Position numbers and translations under genes: made by a program
IMG/VR virus record: IMGVR_UViG_3300043639_000034
Coordinates: 1 to 30,443 of that record
Strand: one strand, 5' to 3'
From: a virus
DNA: 30,443 bases
Shown: piece after piece, positions 13,570 through 19,967 of the stretch
Layout of the letters: each line of letters starts with the position of its first letter
Numbering within the stretch: the stretch's first letter is position 1
Notes under the pieces: model-generated
Databases searched by the model: none
What the model was told of the DNA's origin: nothing
What the model saw: the letters and a program-made list of their open reading frames with translations, nothing else

Positions 13570-13815
13570 ATGGGCAGCTTCACGCCGAGAGGTAAGCCGG
13601 TCCGGCGGTTCCGCGCCGAGGACGATGACGGCAGCGTCTACAGCCTCCTCCAATATGATCGGATTATAGGTTCGCGCGAAGTCCGCGCCGACGGTATGTC
13701 AACCGCGGGCCGGCTCCAGCGGCAATTTACACTCAAAGACGGGTCGGCCGTCGAAGAGCTTGAAGCCAAGACGTACAAGATCGTCAGCGCTAACAAGATC
13801 ATTCGGGAGATCTGA
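13570..13815 (+). CDS. Small conserved protein downstream of the RTX gene (81 aa)
   Basis: A GAGGGAGGGGG ribosome binding site precedes the ATG 12 nt after the RTX stop, so it is probably the last gene of the repressor-RTX transcript. The product is beta-rich (FRAEDDDGSVYSLLQYDRI, then GRLQRQFTLKDGSAVEELEA, KTYKIVSANK) and resembles small bacterial proteins of unknown function with a VEELEAKTYKIV-type end. Its last 117 nt overlap a convergent gene on the other strand. Coding on this strand is supported by GC-rich third positions in the first half. Confidence 0.6.
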   Translation: MGSFTPRGKPVRRFRAEDDDGSVYSLLQYDRIIGSREVRADGMSTAGRLQRQFTLKDGSAVEELEAKTYKIVSANKIIREI

Positions 13816-14001
13816 CAGCCCGAAAACCGCGCCGTCCTGAATAAATATCCCCGGTCTCTCCGGATCCTCACGGGTGTAGCAGGTGACGAACAGCCTGTCG
13901 CCCGACATAAAATAGAACTCCCAATCGCGCTTATCCGTTAGAATAGCGCCCGGCTGACCGCTGTAGTTCGGCGGTAGCGCCATTGCCCTCACCTCCGCCA
14001 T
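13699..14001 (-). CDS. Small leftward protein overlapping its neighbour (100 aa)
   Basis: The ATG at 14001 has a perfect AGGAGG 5 nt upstream, the best ribosome binding site in the region. The product (GQPGAILTDKRDWEFYFMSG, DRLFVTCYTREDPERPG) looks like a compact beta-rich cytoplasmic protein; no family is recognised. It is divergent from the operator region at 14048-14091 and is probably controlled from there. The C-terminal 38 codons lie antisense to the 81-aa gene, so either the two genes overlap convergently or one has an extended end. Confidence 0.55.
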   Translation of the reverse strand: MAEVRAMALPPNYSGQPGAILTDKRDWEFYFMSGDRLFVTCYTREDPERPGIFIQDGAVFGLSDLPNDLVSADDLVRLGFKLFDGRPVFECKLPLEPARG

Positions 14002-14047
14002 CCTCGCCTCCTGTCGACGCGGGAGGATAGCAGGCTCGCGTTCATAG

Positions 14048-14091
14048 TGTCTACGTTTTGTGTTGACCGTAGCGTCTACGTAATGTAGACG
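14048..14091 (+). promoter_or_regulatory. Rightward recombination-operon promoter with second operator cluster
   Basis: TTGACC (14063-14068), a 17-bp spacer and TAGACG (14086-14091) copy the layout of the PL promoter. The inverted repeat CGTCTAC-N5-GTAGACG (14073-14091) covers the -10 box, and an extra half-site TGTCTAC lies at 14048-14054. The same repressor should therefore control this operon. Transcription would begin near 14098, 25 nt before the ATG at 14123. Confidence 0.65.
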
Positions 14092-14122
14092 TTTGTCCGT
14101 CGCAACGCGAGGGACAGCCTTC

Positions 14123-15136
14123 ATGACCGACACCTTCGAACCCCTCGGCGCCGTCGCCGAGCGCGTGGTCGAGCGCCTCGACCCGTACTGGTACTGGCGC
14201 GCGAAATTGGCTGGGCAGGACCCTGATCCGATGGAGCCGCGCACCGACATGCCGCCTGGCTTCTGGCGTATGAGGTCCGGCGAGCCGCTGGCGGTGTGGC
14301 TCAACGGCGCCGAGCGCGTCGCGCTCCGTGGCTTCCGCGGCAGCGAGCGCGTCATGGGCATCCGGCACATGGAGAGCGTCGCCGAGTCCGGCTCGTTCGG
14401 ACACGCCGTCACCGAGGCGCATTATCGCGACGCCTTCGACAAGGGCTCGTGGGCCGACGACCCGCCGCCGCTCGCCGGGATCGGCGACAACCTCCCGGAC
14501 GATCCGTTCGAGGCCGCCCGGCTCGAGCTCGAGGGCGAGGAGGAGACGACGGGAGCGATCCTCGCCAAACCGATCGACACTCAGGCCGACGCCGACAAGT
14601 GCTCGACCTGGGCGCGCCGGCTCGGGCTCCTGGCCAAGCGCGCCGACGAGCAGCGCGAGGAGGAGAAGGCTCCACATCTGCGGGCAAGCCGCGAGGTCGA
14701 CGACAAATGGCGGACGGTGGTGACCGGCGCCAAGGATCTGACGGTGAAGCTCAAGAAGCACGTCGAGCCATTCCTGCTGAGGCTGAAGCGCGAGGCCGAC
14801 GAAGCCGCCCGCAAGGCGCGGGAGGAAGCCGAGCAGCTCCGCAAGGCTGCCGACCTGGTAACGGTTGACGAAGACGAGCGGGCCGAGCTGATCCTCAAGG
14901 CGCAGGAAAAGGAGCGCGCCGCGGAGCCGAAGCGGGCGATCGCCGGCCGGCCGAACATGCGCGTCAGCCTTCGCAAGAAGACCCGGGCGCGGATCGTCGA
15001 CTATGCGGCCTGCTACGCCGCGCTCAAGGATCACCGGGACATGAGGGAGTTCGTCGAGCAGCTCGCCAACCGTGCCGTCAAGGCGGGCGTCCCGCTCGCT
15101 GGTGTCGAGGTCGAGGAATTTGAAGAGGCGGCCTGA
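14123..15136 (+). CDS. Conserved phage early protein with coiled coil (337 aa)
   Basis: First gene of the rightward operon; GAGGGA lies 8 nt before the ATG. The N-terminal part (DPYWYWRAKLAGQDPDP, PPGFWRMRSGEPLAVWL) and the HYRDAFDKGSWADDPPP segment are typical of a conserved alphaproteobacterial phage protein of unknown role. A long coiled coil follows (LKREADEAARKAREEAEQL). A basic C-terminus (GRPNMRVSLRKKTRARIVD, YAACYAALKDHRDMREFVEQ) resembles the end of phage proteins often found beside annealing recombinases. A DNA-metabolism role is likely but unproven. Confidence 0.65.
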   Translation: MTDTFEPLGAVAERVVERLDPYWYWRAKLAGQDPDPMEPRTDMPPGFWRMRSGEPLAVWLNGAERVALRGFRGSERVMGIRHMESVAESGSFGHAVTEAHYRDAFDKGSWADDPPPLAGIGDNLPDDPFEAARLELEGEEETTGAILAKPIDTQADADKCSTWARRLGLLAKRADEQREEEKAPHLRASREVDDKWRTVVTGAKDLTVKLKKHVEPFLLRLKREADEAARKAREEAEQLRKAADLVTVDEDERAELILKAQEKERAAEPKRAIAGRPNMRVSLRKKTRARIVDYAACYAALKDHRDMREFVEQLANRAVKAGVPLAGVEVEEFEEAA

Positions 15137-15137
15137 G

Positions 15138-15527
15138 ATGAGCAGCCCGGCAGTCTACACGATCCCCGAGGCCGCAGTGGTTCTCGGCATCGGACGGAAT
15201 CAAGCCTACGCGGCTGCGGCGTCGGGAGACATCCCAACGATCAGGATAGGCAAGCGCATCCTAGTGCCTAAGGCCGCTATCGACACGCTGCTGAACCGCC
15301 CGCTCGACGCGCCAGCGGTTCCGCCGGTCGCCCAGGGGCCTCGACCGGTTATCCTCAAGGTTCCGCGCCGGCCGCCAGGCCCACCGCAAATGACGGTCTC
15401 CGCGAGGATCCCTGTCGATCTGAACAACAGGCTCGTCGAGGCCGCGATGGCGAGGGGCGTCAGCCTCGGAGCCGAGATTGTAGCCCGCCTCTCGTCCACC
15501 TTCGGCTCCGCAGGAGTAGCAGAATGA
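15138..15527 (+). CDS. Excisionase-like MerR-type HTH fused to an Arc-like ribbon-helix-helix
   Basis: The 129-residue protein begins one base after the preceding stop. Residues 1-50 (VYTIPEAAVVLGIGRNQAYA, then AAASGDIPTIRIGKRILVP) form a helix-turn-helix of the HTH_17/excisionase family. After a proline-rich linker, MTVSARIPVDLNNRLVEAAM followed by ARGVSLGAEIVARL looks like an Arc/MetJ-type ribbon-helix-helix. Being in the int operon, it may be the recombination directionality factor or a regulator of that operon. The stop overlaps the next ATG (ATGA). Confidence 0.72.
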   Translation: MSSPAVYTIPEAAVVLGIGRNQAYAAAASGDIPTIRIGKRILVPKAAIDTLLNRPLDAPAVPPVAQGPRPVILKVPRRPPGPPQMTVSARIPVDLNNRLVEAAMARGVSLGAEIVARLSSTFGSAGVAE

Positions 15528-15745
15528 CCGACGAACCGACGATCACCGTCTCCATGTCCCGGAAGCTGAACCTCGGGAACTATGAGAGCGCCGACTGCTT
15601 CGTGTCGATCAGCGGCATCAAGGCCGGCGCGACGCCCGAGGACATCGCTCCGCTGCTCGTCAGCGGCAAGTTCGGTTGGGACCTCGCCCGTGAGGCGCTC
15701 GTCGAGCAGATCAGGATCACCCGCGAGAAGAGGGACGCGCAATGA
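15524..15745 (+). CDS. Small conserved phage protein (73 aa)
   Basis: Coupled to both neighbours by ATGA overlaps. The sequence (ITVSMSRKLNLGNYESADCF, VSISGIKAGATPEDI) resembles small phage proteins with a predicted beta-sheet N-terminus and a helical C-terminus, found in recombination operons. I know no assigned function. One cysteine, no membrane segment. Confidence 0.6.
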   Translation: MTDEPTITVSMSRKLNLGNYESADCFVSISGIKAGATPEDIAPLLVSGKFGWDLAREALVEQIRITREKRDAQ

Positions 15746-16011
15746 AGGATCTACTCACGAGCGCGATGCACGAAATTTTGCAGCTGCGGCGGCAAAACGA
15801 AATCCTCGCAGCGAAGGTGGAGGTGATGGACCTCTTCGCTTGTGTTCTCAATTCCGAACCGGCGAGGCGAAGCCAAGGGATGGCGGTCGATGTGGCGTGG
15901 GTACTGCAAAAGCAGATCGACGAATTGACAAAAGAGGAAGCGCGCAATGCACACCAAGGACATTCTGGCGGCGGAACTCGCGAAGGCCGGGCTGACGGAG
16001 ATGGCAGCTAA
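15742..16011 (+). CDS. Small conserved phage protein (89 aa)
   Basis: Starts in an ATGA overlap. The first 65 residues (EILQLRRQNEILAAKVEVMD, VAWVLQKQIDELTKEE) are typical of a helical phage protein found next to Bet/RecT genes. The last 20 residues (GHSGGGTREGRADGDGS) are glycine-rich and lie in the 65-nt overlap with the following gene, so they are probably a read-on tail rather than a conserved domain. Function unknown. Confidence 0.55.
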   Translation: MKDLLTSAMHEILQLRRQNEILAAKVEVMDLFACVLNSEPARRSQGMAVDVAWVLQKQIDELTKEEARNAHQGHSGGGTREGRADGDGS

Positions 16012-16228
16012 GGCGGCGCGCGGCTATTACCACGACTTTCTGTCACCGCTCGCCACGCCCGGCCTGCAGCTCGCCGCCGACTTGGCCAAGGCGGGAACGC
16101 CGGCCGCCCTCGCGCTCCGTGCGCGGCAATGGAATGGCGAGTTCGACGCCTCATCAGAGGAAACGGAGGACTGGGCCGCGAGCCCGGACGGACAAGCGGC
16201 GTTTTCTCAATTGACGCGGAGGAAATAG
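15947..16228 (+). CDS. Small conserved phage protein next to Bet (93 aa)
   Basis: The ATG at 15947 is preceded by GAGGAAG. The sequence (MHTKDILAAELAKAGLTEMA, then ARGYYHDFLSPLATP, and WNGEFDASSEETEDWA) is a recognisable conserved protein of alphaproteobacterial phages, commonly upstream of recombination genes. Function unknown. It overlaps the preceding gene by 65 nt and is followed by bet after 2 nt. Confidence 0.7.
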   Translation: MHTKDILAAELAKAGLTEMAAKAARGYYHDFLSPLATPGLQLAADLAKAGTPAALALRARQWNGEFDASSEETEDWAASPDGQAAFSQLTRRK

Positions 16229-16230
16229 AC

Positions 16231-17262
16231 ATGAGCAACGTTGCCACCATCGACCGCCCGACGGGGCCGTCGATCATCGCCAGCATGGCCGAGCGCTACT
16301 CGATGGCGCCGGCTGCCTTCGAGCAGACGCTCCGCGCCACCGTCGTGCCTAAGGAATGCACGCGTGAGCAGTTCGCAGCCTTCCTCGTCGTCGCCCACGA
16401 ATACGGGCTCAACCCGATCCTGAAGGAGATCTACGCCTTCCCGGCGAAGGGCGGCGGCATCCAGCCGGTCGTGGGAATCGACGGCTGGGTCAAGCTGATG
16501 AACGAACACCCGATGATGGACGGCATCGAATTCGACGACCACCTTGACGAAAAGAAGCAACTCACCGCGATCAGCGCGAGGATTTACCGCAAAGACCGCT
16601 CGCACCCGCTGGTCGTCACCGAATACATGGCGGAGTGCAAGCGCAACACCGAGCCGTGGAAGCAATGGCCCGCCCGAATGCTCCGTCACAAGGCGACGAT
16701 CCAGGCCGTCCGCTACGCCTTCGGCTATTCGAGCATCCTCGACACCGACGAGGCGGAGCGCATGGGCGCGAACGTCAGCGGCATGCGCGACGTGTCCCCC
16801 CCGCCGGCGCCGCCGGCCGCGCCCAGCGCCAGGCAGATAGCGTCGCCGACGCCGCACGACGAGGAGACCGGCGAGATCATCGAGGACGAGACAGGCGCTA
16901 CGGCGACCGCTGACGCGCCCGAGGAGCCGCCCGCACCACCCGAGGGACCAGACGAGAATAACGCGCCTACGGCCGCCCCTGGCTCGCCGGAGAGCCCGCC
17001 GCCAGCGCCACCGAGGCCGCTCACCGTCGACGAGAAGAAGCGGCTGAAGGCATTAGCCGACGGCCTGTCCTCCGTGAACACGCCGGCCACGGTCCAGAAG
17101 GGCACGCAGCGGTTCTGGCAGGACGCCGGGTTGGGCGACGACGACACGTCAGCGGTGGCGGTGGCAGCGACCGCGATCATGGACGCGCACCTCAGCCGGA
17201 CCCGCGGCGAGACTTCGCCGGCCGACGCCGACGCCGCGGTGCGCAAGGCGCTGGCCGCCTGA
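16231..17262 (+). CDS. bet: Single-strand annealing recombinase, Bet/RecT family
   Basis: The 343-residue protein has the Bet family core: SMAERYSMAPAAFEQTLRAT, then CTREQFAAFLVVAHEYGLNP, EIYAFPAKGGGIQPVVGIDG, and WPARMLRHKATIQAVRYAFG. Such proteins coat and anneal complementary single strands during phage recombination. An Ala/Pro-rich linker (about residues 190-265) leads to a helical C-terminal domain (KKRLKALADGLSS), which in Red-beta binds the partner exonuclease and SSB. GGAGG lies upstream of the ATG. No lambda-Exo, RecE or YqaJ-type exonuclease gene is adjacent, so the 5'-end processing partner must be elsewhere or from the host. Confidence 0.88.
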   Translation: MSNVATIDRPTGPSIIASMAERYSMAPAAFEQTLRATVVPKECTREQFAAFLVVAHEYGLNPILKEIYAFPAKGGGIQPVVGIDGWVKLMNEHPMMDGIEFDDHLDEKKQLTAISARIYRKDRSHPLVVTEYMAECKRNTEPWKQWPARMLRHKATIQAVRYAFGYSSILDTDEAERMGANVSGMRDVSPPPAPPAAPSARQIASPTPHDEETGEIIEDETGATATADAPEEPPAPPEGPDENNAPTAAPGSPESPPPAPPRPLTVDEKKRLKALADGLSSVNTPATVQKGTQRFWQDAGLGDDDTSAVAVAATAIMDAHLSRTRGETSPADADAAVRKALAA

Positions 17263-17333
17263 CCCGATAGGCCGCCGAGTTGGCGGCCTTAAAGTCCCCC
17301 ACCAGGTTCCGCCGCATCCGCCTGGTGGGGGAC
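17263..17333 (+). terminator. Two tandem stable hairpins after bet
   Basis: The first hairpin pairs AGGCCGCC (17269-17276) with GGCGGCCT (17282-17289) over a 5-nt loop. The second pairs GTCCCCCACCAGG (17294-17306) with CCTGGTGGGGGAC (17321-17333), a perfect 13-bp stem with a 14-nt loop, followed only by GTTT. There is no long U-tract, so this may be a weak or Rho-assisted terminator, an mRNA stabiliser or a processing site rather than a classical intrinsic terminator. Confidence 0.6.
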
Positions 17334-17358
17334 GTTTAACCCGGAGAAAGACGCCCGC

Positions 17359-17673
17359 ATGAGCGACGCTTCGTTCACCGCCGCACAGAGCCTCGTGGAG
17401 CGACTGCGCGCCGAGGCGCAACGATTGTCTGGCAGCAGTCTCGACAGAGGATGCGCAGGCTGCGGCATTGCTGCAAACGTCGCTGACAATGCCGCCGACC
17501 TCATCGAGCGCCTCCTCGCGCACGCCGAGCGTGCCGAAGCGGCGCTGCGGGAGGTCGAACCCTACCTCGACGCCATCATCTGCTACGCGAGCACGATCAC
17601 CGAACACGAGGGTAATCAAGTGGCCGCGCTAGTCTGCGCCGCCCTCACCCCGATCCCGAAGGAGACAGCATGA
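17359..17673 (+). CDS. Small phage protein with CxxC (104 aa)
   Basis: Starts after the double hairpin with GGAGAAAG upstream. The protein is helical (SLVERLRAEAQRLSGSS, then AADLIERLLAHAERAEAALR) with a CAGCG motif near residue 32 and two later cysteines (IICYAS, LVCAAL). Such CxxC-containing short phage proteins may bind a metal, but no complete ligand set is visible. The stop overlaps the next ATG. Confidence 0.55.
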   Translation: MSDASFTAAQSLVERLRAEAQRLSGSSLDRGCAGCGIAANVADNAADLIERLLAHAERAEAALREVEPYLDAIICYASTITEHEGNQVAALVCAALTPIPKETA

Positions 17674-17978
17674 GCACGGCCATTGACGATGTGATCACCG
17701 AGCGCCGCCGGCAGATCGAAGTCGAAGACTGGACGACTGAGCATGACGACAGACAGACCAAGGGCGAGATGGCGCGAGCAGCAGCCTGCTATTGCGCCAT
17801 TGCCGGCAATGACGCAGAGACCCGTGATGCCCGTCTGCGGATCGGCTGGATGCCAGCTACATGGCCCTGGGATTGGGCATGGTGGAAGCCCAAGGACCGC
17901 CGACGTGACCTTGTCCGCGCCGGGGCGCTGATCATCGCCGAGATCGAGCGGCTCGACCGAGCGAAGGAGACGACATGA
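17670..17978 (+). CDS. Conserved small phage protein (102 aa)
   Basis: A recognisable family of phage and prophage proteins: VITERRRQIEVEDWTTEHDD at the N-terminus, then AAACYCAIAG, then WPWDWAWWKPKDRRRDLVRA followed by GALIIAEIERLDR. The conserved WPWD-WWKPK-RRDLVRAGAL pattern is strong, yet the function is unknown. Coupled to its neighbours by ATGA overlaps on both sides. Confidence 0.72.
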   Translation: MSTAIDDVITERRRQIEVEDWTTEHDDRQTKGEMARAAACYCAIAGNDAETRDARLRIGWMPATWPWDWAWWKPKDRRRDLVRAGALIIAEIERLDRAKETT

Positions 17979-18382
17979 GCAAGGACCTCGACAAGGCGCG
18001 CGACCGCCTCATTGACGCCTTGGCTCCGTTGGGCTTGGGCTGGGAGGAGAGGATTGAACTGGCTGACGCAATCTTAGACCCCATCGCCCGCGAGGAGATC
18101 GCGGCCAGCGGGATCGGCGAAGACACTCCGTCCGTCCCCACCCCGGTTGCCCCGGAGACGGGAGGGCTGGTGCGGTGGGACGCACGGATCAAGCCCGATG
18201 AAGACTGGACGCCGTATGCAGCCGCGCGGGCCACCATAGCGAACCTCAAGCGGGAGAGGGACGACTTGCTTGCGAAGGATCAAGAGAAATTCGCGGCGGT
18301 CGTGGAAGCCCAAAAGGAATGGCACAAGGCCGAAGCCGCCCTCGCCGTCCTGCGGGAGAGGGTGGGGGAGGTGCAACCGTGA
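17975..18382 (+). CDS. Small helical phage protein (135 aa), unknown
   Basis: The N-terminal helices (LDKARDRLIDALAPLGLG, ELADAILDPIAREEIA) lead to a proline-rich linker and a C-terminal coiled coil (ARATIANLKRERDDLLAKD, AQKEWHKAEAALAVLRER). No family with known function is recognised. It overlaps the preceding gene (ATGA) and the following one (GTGA). Confidence 0.55.
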   Translation: MSKDLDKARDRLIDALAPLGLGWEERIELADAILDPIAREEIAASGIGEDTPSVPTPVAPETGGLVRWDARIKPDEDWTPYAAARATIANLKRERDDLLAKDQEKFAAVVEAQKEWHKAEAALAVLRERVGEVQP

Positions 18383-18567
18383 CCATACCGACCATGGAGA
18401 CGCTGATAGAGGCGGGGCGGAAGGCCGCAACAGACGCCATCGAGATCGATCCGCTCGCCATTGCCATCATCGTGGAGGCCACTCTTGCCGCCGTACTGCC
18501 GCTGGTGCTGGGGCCGGTGGATCTCGCCGCGCTGATTGAGACAAAGGACGGGGGGCTGGATACGTGA
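18379..18567 (+). CDS. Small hydrophobic phage protein (62 aa)
   Basis: A GTG start at 18379, overlapping the previous stop (GTGA) with GGGGAGG upstream, gives a 62-residue protein; an internal ATG at 18394 is possible. The centre (LAIAIIVEATLAAVLPLVLG) is hydrophobic enough for one membrane helix. Function unknown. Confidence 0.45.
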   Translation: MTIPTMETLIEAGRKAATDAIEIDPLAIAIIVEATLAAVLPLVLGPVDLAALIETKDGGLDT

Positions 18568-18749
18568 GCGCACGCCGACTGGATCTCACGCAGCGCCAGG
18601 TTCGAGCTCTCGCCGAGGGCGCGAAGAAAGCCGGCTGCATCGCAGAGGTCCAGATCGGCAAGGCCGTCGTCAGGCTTATCCCCGAAGAGCACGCTATCCC
18701 CGAAGACGCAAAGCCCGAGGTTGACGGCCGCAAGGAGATCCGGCTGTGA
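18564..18749 (+). CDS. Small protein immediately upstream of int (61 aa)
   Basis: GTG start in a GTGA overlap. The sequence (RLDLTQRQVRALAEGAKKAG, then EVQIGKAVVRLIPEE) matches a small family frequently encoded just before phage integrases in Alphaproteobacteria. A role in integration or excision is possible, since its stop overlaps the int start, but none is established. Confidence 0.6.
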   Translation: MSARRLDLTQRQVRALAEGAKKAGCIAEVQIGKAVVRLIPEEHAIPEDAKPEVDGRKEIRL

Positions 18750-19819
18750 CTATGGAGATGCCGCGCAAGCTGCCGCTGTTCGTTGTCAGGGAACGCACCC
18801 GCCACGGAACGGTGGTGTTCTACTTCCGGCGCGGCAAGGGCTCCAGGCGGCGCCTGCCAGCCCCTACAGACGATTTATTTGACGCAGCATACCGAGAAGC
18901 CCTCGCCGGCACTGAACCGCCCAGGCGCGCCCGTAGCGCCGCCGGGAGCCTTCGCTGGCTTATAGACCGCTACCGGGAGACCGCCCAGTACCGCTCGCTC
19001 TCGCCCGCCACTAGACGGCAGCGCGATAACATCTTCAGCCACGTTCTTGACACAGCCGGCGCCGACGCCTTCCGCGACGTCACCCGGACGGACATCAGGG
19101 CGGCGCTCGAGCGGCGCGCCCATACCCCATCACAGGCGCGGAACTTCCTCGACGCCATGCGCGGGGTCTTTCGCTGGGCGCTCGACGCGGAGATGGTCGA
19201 CACGGATCCCACGGCCAGCGTGAAGAACCCGCCGCGTCCGAATACGGGAGGCTTCAAGGCGTGGAGCGAGGACGATGTGGAAGCCTACGAGGCGCGATGG
19301 CCGCTCGGCACACGGGAACACGTCTGGCTGCACGTCCTGCTCTACACGGGACTGCGGCGCGGCGATGCCGTGATCGTTGGACGCCAGCATGTCCGAGGAG
19401 GCGTCGCCACGCTCAAGACGGAGAAGAACGGTATCGAGGTCAACATTCCGATTCTCCCGATCCTTGCCGAGACGCTTGCAATCGGACCGACCGGGGACCT
19501 GGCATTCATCGTGGGGGAGAAAGGTCATCCGCTCACGAAGGAGAGCTTCGGGAATATGTTTAAGCAGGCGTGCCTGGCGGCAGGCCTGACGGATCACTCT
19601 GCGCATGGGGTGAGGAAGATAGGCGCTACCCGGGCGGCGGAGGCCGGAGCCACCGTCGCGGAGATGGAAGCGCTCTTCGGGTGGAGCGGTGCGGCAATGC
19701 CCATGCTCTACACCCGGACGGCCGATCGGAAGCGACTGGCAAGGCAGGCTTCGGAAAAGATCGGGAACGTCCACGGCCCGCACCTTAAATCCGGTGCGGG
19801 CCCGGCAACGATTAAGTGA
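18746..19819 (+). CDS. int: Tyrosine recombinase integrase
   Basis: The 357-residue protein starts at a GTG with AAGGAG 8 nt upstream, overlapping the previous stop. An N-terminal SAM-like core-binding domain (SLRWLIDRYRETAQYRSL, RQRDNIFSHVLDTAG) precedes the catalytic domain with the full set: Arg204 in LYTGLRRGD, Lys227 in TEKNG, His287 and Arg290 in HGVRK, Trp313 in LFGWSG replacing the more usual second histidine, and nucleophile Tyr322 in LYTRTA. It would recombine attP with a host attB. It is the last gene of the rightward operon and is followed by an AT-rich region. Confidence 0.94.
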   Translation: MTMEMPRKLPLFVVRERTRHGTVVFYFRRGKGSRRRLPAPTDDLFDAAYREALAGTEPPRRARSAAGSLRWLIDRYRETAQYRSLSPATRRQRDNIFSHVLDTAGADAFRDVTRTDIRAALERRAHTPSQARNFLDAMRGVFRWALDAEMVDTDPTASVKNPPRPNTGGFKAWSEDDVEAYEARWPLGTREHVWLHVLLYTGLRRGDAVIVGRQHVRGGVATLKTEKNGIEVNIPILPILAETLAIGPTGDLAFIVGEKGHPLTKESFGNMFKQACLAAGLTDHSAHGVRKIGATRAAEAGATVAEMEALFGWSGAAMPMLYTRTADRKRLARQASEKIGNVHGPHLKSGAGPATIK

Positions 19820-19967
19820 TATAAATCAATAGCATAAAAATTGATTGGTGCGGTCGAGAAGGGTCTATAGGTACCGGATTATTATGGGGTTAGTCGCCCG
19901 AACCCAAAATCAACGCCCTTTGATTCGATTGAGGAATTGGCAGCGCGCCCCGCACCTCACAGCCGCA
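19820..19967. other. AT-rich candidate attP with repeated AATCAA sites
   Basis: This gene-free 148 bp is markedly richer in A+T than its surroundings. AATCAAT (19824-19830) and ATTGATT (19840-19846) form a perfect 7-bp inverted repeat with a 9-nt spacer. AATCAA (19908-19913) and TTGATT (19920-19925) form another with a 6-nt spacer. GGGTT/AACCC pairs around 19888-19905. The repeated AATCAA motif is a candidate integrase arm or IHF site (IHF consensus begins WATCAA). No tRNA gene or core sequence could be defined. Confidence 0.5.

Noticed and set aside
14051-15034. Long leftward open frame opposite the coiled-coil gene (327 codons)
   Set aside because: Low-complexity leucine/arginine composition, no ribosome binding site and no family; the plus-strand gene is a conserved phage protein.
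19850-19905. Possible tRNA fragment near int
   Set aside because: No acceptor or T-loop consensus could be aligned; only a short GGGTT/AACCC pairing is present, so no tRNA gene or remnant is called.
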